DNA of 64,000 nt. Origin: Balanoglossus misakiensis (taxonomy: Eukaryota; Hemichordata). The stretch is from positions 5,890,001 through 5,954,000 of the forward strand of contig CM082579.2 of NCBI GenBank assembly GCA_040954595.2. The letters run 5' to 3'. The notes beneath the pieces were generated by a model. That model had not been told where the DNA came from. It did not search any database and saw only the letters and a program-made list of their open reading frames with translations. Positions 23,801 to 36,987 of the stretch are shown here, piece after piece (position 1 is the first letter of the stretch; every line of letters starts with the position of its first letter). A program made the translations under genes and the position numbers.

Positions 23801-26551
23801 GCATTGATGTACCTTCCGCGGAACTGGCTGAAAACTCAAACACCCAACATACCAGAAGAAGTCTACTCTCTTGAAGCGTGCAAAAAAAAATCAGAGAAAG
23901 GCGCAACCTTCGAACCGCCAAAAAAATTCACACTACATATATATGGTACTGATTTTGCGCGTCGGGTAAATTCTTACTGTACCTGGGGATGGTAGGGAAA
24001 AATCATGATTGACAACATACCGTAATACACATGCACAAAAATGCATGGATGGAAACTTTCTTGTTTGTACTCAAATGAACAATTTCATCGCTCACAAACA
24101 AGTAAAATGAAGAAAAGTGTAGTTTTGCCTTGTGGTCGTAAAGGAACGTGAGCGCTTATTCGAGCTTGCCTCGTGCTGGCAGTTTGGATTGTCAAAACCC
24201 GTACTCCAGCTAGTCCGGCGTCGAATGGTTAAAATCTCGACGAATTCACGGAAAACAAACGTCGTTGTTCCATCGCTCCACAAAGAAGTTAAACTCACGT
24301 CTCGTAGCTGATACCCAATCCAACACGTGTGCGGTGACTTCTCCTGAAGCGCCGTGTTTGGTTGGCCATGCAAATCAACGGCAAAAAACAATATTTTCTT
24401 AAGGAGAAGAAATTCCTTCTCCAGCAGTTGCTATCCCCTTTTTTGTATGTCATCACTTTTATTGACTCGGACAAACGATAGCCGTGGGCGATTTTAATAA
24501 CACATTTCGTCGCTTGCCTGTTAATAACACCTCTGCAAGCGGAGGGCAGAGAGAAAGAGAGAGAGAGCGACGGGCAGTGATTTCGCCTCCTCCCCCTTTT
24601 TTGTTGGTTGTTTGCTTTAAACGGTCTCTTTTCCCTTTGTGCGAGACCTCATCACACGAGTTGCACACCTTTCGCGGAGTTTACTCAATTATGCCCAGGC
24701 AATTACCAGATAGGCTGAACAAACCCAGCCCCGCAAACAAATCCGGCGGTTCTCATTAAAGTACCGCTCCGGTGCGCGTTTGGAGTCGCGTCAGCCGACA
24801 GCCAACGACATAATAGAAGACAATACCCTCAGAAGGTCACGCACTCCCATGTCTAATTTAATTTCTAAACTAATTCACAGGTAAAACCGCCCAGACACTT
24901 CGTTTTTTTCTCTCTGCGCCGATTGCGTTTATCATCGATGTAGAGATAGGATTGCAACACTTCAGGGTGCCCACGGACCATTGTCATCGAAACTTAAGCC
25001 TCTCTCCCCTCATCACCCAAATCAAAGTTTCGCAGCGTCTACAACTCCATCCACAAGTCGCGACAAGACCTAGTCTCGCTTCCAGACCCAACCAGACAAC
25101 ATACGCATAGCTAGCGCCAAGAAGACAACAGCGTGGCCTCGAAAAAGTATTTATATGTGCCATTATCTTTTTCACTATTAACATTTCTCTTTGGTCTATC
25201 TGTTGTTTTTTGGGAGCTATCGGATGATACATAGGGGGTTTATGTAATTCGTCCTTCTAGGGAATTTAGCGTAAAAAATCAACAATAAATCTCTCCTACT
25301 TTACAAACAGCTCGGTTGTCGGATTTTTGTTTTCTGCAAACGCGGCTGGGCGCGCGTTATTCGCACGCGTTGGCCCAATGTTGCGTCGACTGACGCGTTG
25401 TTCAGCGTATCTTCTTTTCCCCGCCCACTCACGGTATATCTGCCAGTGACACAAATCTCGACAAAATTCGCTACCTGGTCGTTCAGCGATTTAGGGGGGT
25501 GGGGATTAAATTGCTATCGCAATTGCAGTAATAACGAAATCTATTCGTATCAATGGTTGACCTTTTACCATCGATTGTCCGCGCCCGAGCCGACTGCGTT
25601 GTTGAGAGGGGTTTGGGTGAGAGAGAGAGAAGATTCTCCGCAGACGCGGCTTTTTATAGGATCAGTTTGATTCGGCCTGTAATGGCATGGGCAGGCAATT
25701 GTCGACTCCGGCAATTATCGTTTTCAATCGATACAGGAGCCGCGCGAGCTTCACCCCTAACAAGGGTTTGATTAAGGGGGCTCTGACAAGCCACGACAAC
25801 AATACCCTCGATGTCGAGCTGCTTGTTCGCGTCGGGTGGTACGTGACTGGCTTTTATACCGACCCACCGCATTCAGAACATCGTTTGATCACATCAGCCC
25901 CGGATTGCCCTAAAGCTCGCGCATCGCTGCAAATCACAGAACTCTGGGCATTGGATCTCCTGCACGGGTCGTCTGGATTTGTCGCATTCCTTAAAAATAA
26001 TTGCTTTTTAAACGAAATCGCACCGCTAAACTTCTTTTCCTTATTGTTTATTAATGACGTGCCATAAATTATTCATTACCTGGCGGTGTTAGTTGGTTTA
26101 CTGCCAGAAATAATCGTTTCTGTGTATCGATCTGCGTACTGCTACACCATCTATTTGCGATTTCTGACAGCGTATATTGTTAATGTTATGCTCTATATTG
26201 GTTTTATTTTAATGAGTCAAAGTTTAAGGGTCCTTTTCCGCGGCAATCTAAAGAAGTCCCTGTTTTATTGATCACTTGATTTAACTTTGCTCGGGTTACT
26301 TATATCCCGGACCTGATTGTACTATTAAAATGCAGATAGCGTGGTCCTATTAGGGCGACTTAATAGATGCGATGGTTATCTTCAAAAGCAATACAGCAGT
26401 GTCGGAATACTCTGCAATGTCGACCGGACCATTTTCTTAATTAATCACCGTGACTCAAATTTATGGAAGCGATGTGGTTCGGTGTCGTTTCGTGACCAGC
26501 TTTCAAGATTCTTGGGTGGTGGTAGTGATATTGATGATGAAGATGGTTATG

Positions 26552-26559
26552 GTGATGAC

Positions 26560-26590
<31 letters not shown>
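26552..26590. repeat. (GAT)n microsatellite
   Basis: About 13 GAT units, one interrupted at the start. Confidence 0.93.
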
Positions 26591-27043
26591 GCGTGATTGC
26601 TGAGATTCAGTGTGTCCGCATCCCTAGGGTTTCCCTTTCTCGATGATGAATTCACTGTGTTTAGGTTCGCTGACGTGATTCAAATGTGGGCCACGATCAC
26701 CAAGAGCGCTAAGTGCATCAAGAATATATCTGGTTCATAGAATCCTCGGAGGAATGCCTTGAAAGTTCGGATCCTGGGAGAAAATGCAACGAATTGTAAT
26801 TTTAATCAATACCAACATCCATTGCGGCTTCGTGAATTTTACAAACTGATGACCAAAAGTGTGCTGATAACAAGCGTAAACGCACCCCCACCCTCATTAT
26901 TCAGCGAGCTTCACAACGACGACCATGACCTGACCGTGACCCCAATTTTCTAGCGGCGGATTTAAATATCATTGAGGGTGACACCACTGCACCGTTATAG
27001 TTCAAATGCTTCCCTTGGCAGGTGCTGTCCGCCGCGCCGACAA

Positions 27044-27094
27044 TGACGTCAGCCAGGGAATCCCTCATCCGGGCGCCGCCGCTGCCATGGCAAC
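27044..27094. promoter_or_regulatory. CRE plus RFX X-box-like pair
   Basis: A perfect CREB/ATF palindrome TGACGTCA (27044-27051) lies 29 bp from GCTGCCATGGCAAC (27081-27094), one base from the palindromic X-box bound by RFX factors. The surrounding sequence is GC-rich. Two rare sites this close suggest a promoter or enhancer; no adjacent exon was recognised. Confidence 0.4.
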
Positions 27095-27652
27095 AAAACC
27101 AAGTGAGGCAATGTTTGTCGTGGGTCCAGTCCGTATAGGGTGGCCGAGCATTGGTCGGCGGGCGACATGGCGTGCTGTTCAATAAATTTTTAATCTTAAA
27201 CTACAGACGGACAAAGCCCTGTTTACTCTTGAAGGTACGAAGAATACAAGTCTTGTGAAGAGGAAGAAAAAAAAGTTCCATAGATATATGACAATCGATG
27301 TAAGGATCGCCAGGGTCTCCGAAGGTATGTGGACTGGCATGTCCGTTCAGCGGGCGTGGAGGGAAATAATACATTGTTTTTTTTTTGCACTGTGCATTGT
27401 GCAAGGCAAATAGCAGGCACAAACAATAGCAGGCACCATTTCAACTTTAAACGATGCCGACACACTTGATATGAGGGGCAGAGATACGTTCGGTATGCCA
27501 GGTATGTTTTATGCGGGTTAAAATAACTGCGACGTGATTGGCCACTGATCAACCCACGTCACGTGATTCGTTTTTTACAAAAAGGGGAATGAATTTAAAG
27601 TTGCATAGAAGTTCTAGTACATAATTCAGTTTTTTAAGATCTGCGTCTAATG

Positions 27653-27690
27653 GTATTGTATTCCATTGTATTGTATTGTATTGTATTGCA
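27653..27690. repeat. (TTGTA)n pentamer repeat
   Basis: About seven TTGTA/ATTGT units, slightly degenerate at both ends. Confidence 0.85.
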
Positions 27691-29681
27691 TTATAAAAGC
27701 ATGCGAACCTCCTAAAGGAATTATGCCTAATTACATTTATAAAATGAGATTATATGATCAATATTAAATGTTATTTTAATGTCACAGATACATAACTCAA
27801 AGCCAAAACGTTACATTCTTATTTCTGTTGTCTATGTTTTTTCCATCGTCGCATAGCGTGCATTATAGGCCATCCTTTCTAGATTTCCCTTTTCTTTGCG
27901 TTGAATAATATCGATTCCGCGTCATGTCAACAGTCAAAGAAGTGGGACAGGATACGTACTGTTCGAATTCGCACTGTGTCTGTGGGCGACTCCGGAAGTT
28001 CGCCAAGGGGCGTTCGAAACCATAAAAGACATGCACGGGATCACAAGGGTAAAACTGTCCAACAAGTGTTGCGGTCTCCCGCACAGGAAGTATCGATAAT
28101 TCGTGCCCTGGCGCGGTGTATATGTCATGCCATGTATCAGAACACTCGGGTTCGTTCAGAGGTTAACTGCGTGTGTGTGCTGATCTGGATGTTTGGTTCA
28201 GGTGCGCCGTCTTACGACACGTCAGTACCTCTTTGCGGCAGTCACTGGACGTGAAATTAGCGGAGATCAAACTTTCCACAATACACACACATTGCTATGT
28301 CCACGCTAGGGACTGGTTATTTTTTGACAGGGGTTTAGTTTGGACGACATATTTGAATTCAGACAACAAAGTACGGTTACCTTGTAATATGGACACGGTT
28401 TGGATCGACTGTACGTGTTAGTGATTTTGTCCTGTCTGAGCCCAATTATAACTATTGCCGGAGGCGTCGTGTTCTGTAACGACCCCACTTGAGTAGAGCT
28501 GTTTTATTTTTCTTTCTGCACACGCATGTTTCATCCGAGGCGAGACGCAAGGGAACTCATAATTTCGTTTGTCAGCATCGTCTGTATTATCTGCACGTCC
28601 GGACCTAAATCAACAATATCATTGTCGACGATGTAGCCTACTTGTACACACGCACAGGTTGCTTCGATAAGCTAAATACTAGTGCTTGGCAGTTGAACAA
28701 GAAACTGCAGTTGATGCACAGAACAAAAAGTAATTAATAAAACACTGAGCCAAAAGTTACGCTGCAGTAAGTGGAGCTTTAAATCAACCTGTAATAGCCC
28801 ATCGTTTTAGCGTTATTTTGACATTATTGTGTTTATTTTATAGGTAATTTATTATGTGTTGTACCAAATGTCAGATGACGGCGTCTGAACGCTCACATTA
28901 ATAAAAGTTATATTTCATGTGTGTTTCCCAACAAGTGAGCACAGCGCCCGTACGACTTGCGAACCAACGGTGTAGAATATCTCAGAAAGCACACAACAAC
29001 GTAAGCCGCGTATGAAAAGAGATTGACCGAAATGTCTTCAAAACATGGAGATGGCTGCTGTAAATCGGAACAACGGAGAAATTCTGCCAATTTAGTGAAG
29101 TCACCCAAAGCTGTGTGCTTTGCGAGGCTTCTACAGAGATCCAGGTAGCCCCAGCAGGCGTCGGCCATACAGACAAATGTTTTGTTTCGCGTTTCGTGTG
29201 ACCGAAGTATCCCGACCAAAACTTGAAGACGTGCTTGCATAACTTTGAATGCTTTAGCGCGAGTCGACCGCCTCTGTCAACTCGTGTCACTTGAAGCCAA
29301 TGAAACTGTAACTGTGCTAAAGCTGTTGACAGCTCGTATCATTAGGCCTAATAAAGTAAAAAGGTTCAGCGCCTTAAACTTTCAATCGTCATCTTAAAAC
29401 GGATGCACTAAAAACTGCCGTAAAGTGAATACATGTATCTTTAAAAACCCGGAAGGTTGGTTGTGAATACAGATCGACTCACTCTCTGGCTCGGACTAAT
29501 AAACAGCGCGTTTGGTGCACTCGGTTTCTGCTGAGTTGATATAAACGGTGCAGTGGCCATATTTTCACCTACTGATCGTTCACGTACACACATTGAAAGC
29601 TATTACATGTACTGGTATGTTCTGAATCATTATCTGCTGTTGACTCTCGCGTACTTCGTTGTCAGGCAACTGCTATCACAC

Positions 29682-29697
29682 CACGTGCCAACACGTG
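29682..29697. promoter_or_regulatory. Paired CACGTG E-boxes
   Basis: Two CACGTG palindromes start at 29682 and 29692, ten bases or about one helical turn apart. This fits bHLH-type binding but is weak evidence alone. Confidence 0.25.
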
Positions 29698-32600
29698 TAC
29701 GGCGGTGCGCCGAACTCCAGAGTGATCCCTGGCGCCAAACTGGCGTTGTTCGGCGTTGGGCGTCTTCTCTCGAGTGCCGCAAGACTGTCGAAGCAAGACC
29801 TACGACTTTAATTCAAATCGGATACGAGTCCCCACAATATGAAATATGTATCGCGTGTTGACTAGTGCGAATCGGTTGACGTCATGGAGCGGATGGCCTC
29901 TGTCGAACCTGGCCCCTCTCGGGAATATTGACACATCGTTTTTCCGCCAACCTCGCTTTTTAGAAAAACCGTGTAAGTTTAACGGAGTGTCTAAATATTG
30001 GCACTCAATTGCTAGAGTTGGATGCGGTCCAATACCTCAACTCCGAGCCGCTCGACGCCGAGACAGAGAAACAGGGTAGGTCACGTGGCAACCGCAGGGA
30101 ATGGTTGTCATCGCGACCATCTTGAAGGACTGCTATTTTGTAGTCTGGCAAATAAAAAATAACAAAATACGAAATAAATATCAAGTGGGAGTCGCCGAGC
30201 TCCTGACAAAATATCCGCTCGAATTCGCCAGATTCCATTGGCAGACAGCCTCACACGCAGTTGTGGTGTGTTTGGTCAAGATTACATTCACGACATTTCA
30301 ATTCCCAAGGAAGCAGCTCATCGACAACAGATAGCTGCGGCACACGATTCAAGTAAAAACTTGTTTCTGACTAAAAAAAAATAATTACAAGATAGGTGTC
30401 GATGAAAATAGAAGTTGAAAAGCCACTTGAATAAGAAATTTCCAGAGGGGCGTAACAATTCATCAATTAAATTGAGCTCACAAAAGTTTTGCCCTTGCGC
30501 GGAAGTTATGTAGCTGCGCTCAGACAAGACACTAACTAACTAACACTGGCCACTTTGCCGAGAAAAAAAAACCACTCGCAGAGGCGTACCTTTTCAGGAT
30601 TAAACTAATATGTGTTTTGTGTAATGGTGCACATGTTTAATGCGGCCTTGGAGGTCCACAGTTGAAGTGTTTTTTTCCACCACAAGTGAGAATATTCACA
30701 GGTAATTGGTACCCACCCTATAATCCGCGCCATGCGCCGCGATTCACTTGGCAGTCGGGGAGACAATGAGGGAGGGAGAGGAAAGCCAATAGAGAGAGGC
30801 GGACACAATGGTCGATTCTGCGGTGCCCCTCGGCTTGATGAAACATGTTCCATTCTTATATCAACGTCACTTTACAAGGACACCTTCTGAACATGCCAAA
30901 CAATGCAAACGTCTTCTTCTTTTTTTTCTTCTCCCCGAGCGGTAACAAACACAAACACTATAGATGAAACAGAATGGGCACTGAAGTCCAAACTAGTCAC
31001 CCGTGCCGTGTTTGTAGAATAGGCCCGGTCTGAAGAAGGCGAGATTTTCCAAACACTGAAGGAAAACAAATCGTCGGTTGTATAGGCCAATCGACCTCTT
31101 TCTGAGTCCGATGAAATGAAATTACGGTACGCGATGAAGAAATACATTGATCATCAAGATTTATCTGCGTGTTGAAACCAAGTTTTTTTTAAAGAAAGCC
31201 TAATGAGCAAAACCAACCGCCGTGTGTTTTAACTGCGGATATTGTTGGGAAATTCTACCGAATGCGCCGACGCCGATAGGTACGGACAGACACTATTGTT
31301 GCTCAGTGAGAGTCCCGACCCCACGTCGGTATACCATTGCCGCAAAACACGACAATAAAAAGGGGCGCATTTCGAAGAACAACACCCCCTATTTAACCCA
31401 CTTTTCACAAGGGACAGTTCGGGCGTGTAACAATTGGCCTTGAAGACAAGATTATATGTGGACCGTCCAAGCCTTTATAGATTGGAGGCTTGGCAGCCAT
31501 TTAGCCGGGAGCAATATGGCACCTGTCCAGGACCAGGTTAGGTGCCGAGCCCGGAGCCCCCTAGGCCCCAGCCACTTGCTGTTGTGCTCGCTTTGACACG
31601 CCAGTTGTTTCTTTAATTGCATTATGCCACCCCTCAATTAGAGAAAACAGTCGTTGTCTTAATCACCCGAGGACTTCTTGGAATTACATTAGTTACGCGG
31701 GTTTGTTATTTCCTCCCGCACATGGGTGTCTCAGGATCGTCGAACTTGCCAAGAAGTTCCCCCAGATGTGAAATATCGTGCTTGAGCGCTGGCTGTCGCG
31801 TGGTGCACGCTGGGATATGGGGGGCGGCTGGTCTATTCCTGGCGTGTGCTTGACGCTGCGAAGAGCGAGTTGAAGTTTTATTGGTTTCCGCGAATAAAAT
31901 TTCACGACAAGTGTTTTATGGGAAACTATAGCGGGATTGTAAATTCATGGTCGCGTAGCTGACCGGTATAGTTGCTAAGCACTGTTCCGAAATACGTCGT
32001 GCTCTTTTGACCGTTCTACACGTGGTGAGTACCTAGTACGCGGCGCGAGTGCAAACGGCAATGCTTCCATGAGAAAAAAATCGGTCTTCAATCAAGTAAA
32101 AGGCAATCTTTTCGTCTGATTTTGAAGCAATTTTTTTTTCCAAGTGTACGTTATAGTTCGACTACCTTAGCGAAAAGTAGCTCCCTCGCCGCCATCTTCG
32201 AAAGTTGCGACGTCGCGTTCAAAAAGAGGCGTGGTGGCGGTTGAGGCGAAAGTACGTGCCACACCACGCATAATTACGTCATCAGCTTGCCGGCGACAGG
32301 TTCGTATACTTTATTTTACGATTCTCCGATCATCTAGAATCCGATGCAATTGATATATCCGACCTTCACACATGATGATATGCAAGAGGCCGACTTAATT
32401 ATTGGTATAGTGGAATTTGGTGTCATTCGGTTGAATTTACCCAAGGGGTGACGTGAGCTTATGTCCGTGTTTTTGACGAGAGCTCAGGCTGGCTGGCAAC
32501 AGCATGCATGCACTTCACTGAGCCGTATGCCCACGCGACTCCGTCTGTTCGCTTCATTGTACACCTCAAGTGTTAGAGGTATCCAAGTGATGTGGAATTG

Positions 32601-33852
32601 CCGGGAAATTGCCTCTTGTAACCATGGCAATACTGACGCAAGAAGTGCGGGTTTCAAAGATAGAAACTGCAATTGAGAAACTTCACTCACACAATCATGA
32701 GTTTCTAAACCTTCGTTGTAAATAAACCCGCCAGGTCTATTCAAGAGGGTTCGGTAGCATATTACTGTTTCATGTTACAGGGAGGGGGATTACTGCTTAT
32801 TTCAAACCGCAGTCGGTATATATTTTCTGTCCAGAAAATGATATATTATTTGATGATCAATTTGGCGCCAAACAAAAATTCGACCATTCCTTTGTCGACC
32901 GTACCTTCACACACTAAACGATAGTTGAACTTTCCGTGGAGATAAGGATTTTTTACGACTGTTTTTACGTAAATACCAACTATTTTGGATACAGCGGTGT
33001 GATAAGGTTTTAATTGTGTAATGTGATGTGCCACAATGCATTGTCACCTCTCGTGACCTGTGAAGGGCGTGACCCTAGACAACCACGGTCTTTGTACTTT
33101 TGACCCCGTCGTCTGCCATGTCCGACCCTGTCGGGACTCGAAGTACATAGCTATAAAATTTCGTCCAAAATGGACATTTTTGTCTTAATTTAGTTCGATT
33201 GCCAAAATTTCACAAGGTATAGAAATCCCCTGGGGTACATATCTCATTGCATCTCGCAAGAGCTACCTGTGCCATGCCGACTGGAATGATATTATCGCAC
33301 ACGGTGAAAATGAAATAGGCCTATATATTCGAGTAAAAAAAGAGAAATGCAAAAACCGCTCTTCACAGTTTGTTGCAGCAGAACACTTCGGCTACTGTCT
33401 TCGATCTTGAAATCCGACACTTATTAGCAACACTACTGACGACTGTACTTTACTTCCACCGTTTAGCTAGTACTTCTTCTTAAAACGTCACGGTACATCA
33501 AACACCGTCGTTTGTATACTCGGCCACTCTCGGACTCGTTCCCCCCGAAAAGAGAGCTTAGACGTAAAATGCACACGTGCTTACAATAAGAGCTCTACTT
33601 CGACTGACAAAAAGCCGACAAAAACCACCAAAACCGTCTTAATGAGATCGTGTGCGTTACAAATCCGACCTGAATGTTTTCGAATCCCGTCTAATCTCTC
33701 TGGAGCCAGATTTATGCACGAGCAGGTGTTTGTCATCAATACTGACGGGTAATTTGACAGAATTTCATCCCTTCGTTGAAAAAATATAAAGTTAAAGCGG
33801 CACAGCTCTATCGTAAATTGTAAGCTTATTTAAGGAAGTAATGACATTTTAT

Positions 33853-33902
33853 TAGGGCACAAGCCAAGCAGGCTTGTGCCCTATTGGTATTACTGGGTTT
33901 TT
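33853..33902 (+). mobile_element. A-type head fragment interrupted by the B-type unit
   Basis: It carries the perfect 13-bp A hairpin (33853-33883) and the A-type following sequence (ATTGGTATTACTGGG), then stops where the B-type hairpin starts. Either the B unit inserted into an A unit, or the A unit is truncated. Confidence 0.75.
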
Positions 33903-35612
33903 TAGGGCCCAAGCGCATGCAGCGCTTGGGCCCTATTGTTATTATCCTGGTTTTTCTTCTACTTCTTCTTCTTCTTCTTTTTTTTTTTCTTGTGTAGTTT
34001 TTTCGGCCAGCTAGATCTGGAAAACGGCTAAACCTACAGATTTCAAACTTGGCACAATGGTGCAGGCCAATGAGAACTAGTGCAGTAACCTTGTGAATGT
34101 TTAATTAGTCACGTGACCTGATGACCATATATGGGCAAAGTTTTCAAAAGGGCCTAATTTGCATATTAATGGAGATATCTAAATTCTTTTAGCGATTTTC
34201 GCGGACCATGTGGTCAGTGTCCTACATGCCAAATGTCAAGGCCATAGGCCATGTCAATTTTGAGAAGAAGATTTTTAAGTATTATTTTTCATATTTTTCG
34301 CCCAAGCCATGGGCCTATACTTTACATAGTAAAGCTATGACCACATATTATTTTCGATAAATATGCATACATATCTCAAAATCTGTTCGGCCGATCATCT
34401 CCAACTTTGGTGTGCAGCTAGCCTAGCATTTGTCAATAATTTTATGCGAAAAAAAATAATATGAAAAATCGACAGATTTTTTTATATTAATTTTTTTATT
34501 AAATTTATACCTTTACTTATACCTCTATGGTTAAGCTATGTCCACGTCTTATTGTGGAATTCTGGTCTGTGCAATAGTCCTGTACAGTGACTGTCTATTG
34601 GTCAGTGAGCATAATGGCACCAAAATAAAAGGCAAAATTTTAGGCTCACCTGTAACACCTGCTTAACTCATTAATTATGTGCATACCTAATTCTGGGCTA
34701 ACTAAGAGGGCTAGAGGTTTCGTTCTTGTGGGACATGGCCCAGTATAGGGTCAAAAATTTTTGCCCACATTTTGGGTGACCTCAGGTGACCTTTGACCTA
34801 CTTTCCTATATCTCGGCATCCAGAGCAGGTACAGACTTGGCGTTTGGAGGGTTGGGACTAAAACTGAAAAGCCAAAATGGGGGTCACCTGTGACACCTGC
34901 ATATCTCATTAATTATGTGCATACCTAATTCCTGGCTAACCAATAGGGCTATAGGTTTGCTTTGTGTTGAACATGGACCAGTATAGGGTCAAAATTTCTT
35001 GCCCAAATTTTGTATGACCTCAGGTGACCTTTGACCTACTTTACCATATCTTGGCATCCAGAGCAGGTACAGACTTGGCGTTTGGAGGGTTGGGACTAAA
35101 ATTTAAAAGCCAAAATGGGGGTCACCTGTGACACCTGCATATCTCATTAATTATGTGCATACCTAATTCCAGGCTAACCAATAGGGCTATAGGTTTGGTT
35201 TTTGTTGAACATGGACCAGTATAGAGTCAAAATTTCTTGCCACAATTTTGTATGACCTCAGGTGACCTTTGACCTACTTTACCATATCTTGGCATCCAGA
35301 GCAGGTACAGACTTGGCGTTTGGAGGGTTGGGACTAAAATTGAAAAGGCAAAATTGGGGGTCACCTGTGATACCTGCCTACCCCATTGATTATGTGCATA
35401 CCTAATTCCAGGCTAAATAATAGGGCTATAGGTTTGGTTTTTGTTGAACATGTACCAGTATAGGGTCAACATTTCTTGCCCAAATTTTGCATGCACTCAG
35501 GTGACCTTTGACCTACTTTACCATATCGTGGCATCCTGAGCAGATATGATTATTGCTATGTTGCTATGTGCTATGTTCGCTTGGGCCCGCTATTGCTGCT
35601 TGCAGCTATATT
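33903..35612 (+). mobile_element. B-type unit, 1710 bp
   Basis: It starts with a perfect 14-bp hairpin stem TAGGGCCCAAGCGC and 5-nt loop (33903-33935). Its tail has CGCTTGGGCCC (35578-35588), the inverted copy of its own hairpin arm. Between them lie the shared body and four subrepeats with a period of 238-239 bp. Confidence 0.8.
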
Positions 35613-36987
35613 TAGGGCACAAGCCAAGCAGGCTTGTGCCCTATTGGTATTACTGGGGTTTTTCATCTTTTTTTTTTTTTTCTTGTGTAGTTTTTTTGCT
35701 CAGTTAGATCTTGAAAACGGCTGAACCTACAAATCTCAAACTTGGCACAGTGGTGCAGGCCTATGGGAGCTGGTGCAGTACCTTTGTGAATGTTTAATAA
35801 GTCATGTGACCTGATGACCATATATGGGCAAAGTTTTCAAATGGGCCTAATTTGCATATTAATGGAGATATCAAAATTCTTTTAGCGATTTTTGCGGACC
35901 ATGTGGTCAGTGTCCTACATGCCAAATTTCAAGGCCCTGGGCCAAGTCAATGTTGAGAAGAAGATTTTTAAATATTATATTTCATATTTTTTGTACCCAG
36001 CCTATACTGTCTTTAGTTAAGGTGTGATGCTATTCCCACATCTGTGCAATGGTTCTGTACAGTGACAGTCTATTGGCAGTGAGCAGAATGGGACCAAAAT
36101 AAAAGGCAGAATTTTGGGCTCACCTGTAACACCTGCTTAACTCATTAATTATGTGCATACCTAATTCTGGGCTAACTAATAGGTCTAGAGGTTTCGTGTT
36201 TGTGGGACATGGACCATTATAGGGTCAAAATTTCTTGCCCAAATTTTGCATGACCTCAGGTGACCTTTGACCTACTTTCCTATATCTCGTCATCCAGAGC
36301 AGGTACAGACTTTGAGTTTGGAGGGTTGGAACTAAAATTGAAAAGCCAAAATTTGGGGTCACCTGTGACACCTGCTTAACTCATTAATTATGCGCATACC
36401 TAATTCCAGGCTAGCCAATAGAGCTAGAGGTTTGATTTTTGTTGAACATGGACCAGTATGGGGTTAAAATTTCTTGCCCAATTTTGGGTGACCTCAGGTG
36501 ACCTTTGACCTACTTTACCATATCTCGGCAACCAGCGCACATACAGCCTTGGCATTTGGAGGCATGAAACTCCTAATGAAGCCTTATACTTTACCCCATT
36601 AATTATGTGCATATCTAATTCTAGACGAACCAATAGGGTTAGAGGCCTGATTTTTGTTGGACCTGGACTGGTATGGGGTCAAAATTTTTTGCTAAACTTT
36701 CGGATGGCCTCAGGTGACCTTTGACCTACTTTCCTATATCTCGGCATCCAGAACAGGTACAGCATTTGTGTTTGGATGGATCGAACTATTGATAGAGTCT
36801 TACACTTTACATCATTAATTATGCGCATATCTAATTTCAGACAAACCAATAGGGCTAGAGGTCTGGTTTCTGTTGGACCTGGACTAGTATGGGAGTCAAA
36901 ACTTTTTGCCCAATTTTTGGGTGACCACATATGACCTTTGACCTTCGGCTTAAGCTTGTGCCCGTCATCGCTGCTTGCAGCTATATT
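35613..36987 (+). mobile_element. A-type unit 1, 1375 bp
   Basis: A hairpin TAGGGCACAAGCC with 5-nt loop and exact complementary arm (35613-35643). The tail has AGCTTGTGCCC (36953-36963), inverted relative to the hairpin arm, followed by the shared end. Confidence 0.82.

Larger units (their letters stand above)
20857..33852. other. Gene-free region upstream of FGF-A
   Basis: About 13 kb without a recognisable exon. The FGF-A promoter should lie in its left part. A GC-rich block (about 21890-22230) contains GACGTCATC (22209 area) and could be a promoter or an upstream untranslated exon. The stretch 22250-22860 is AT-rich. A GAT microsatellite (26552-26590), a CRE and X-box pair (27044-27094), a TTGTA pentamer repeat (27653-27690) and paired CACGTG sites (29682-29697) are the other visible items. 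Confidence 0.55.
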
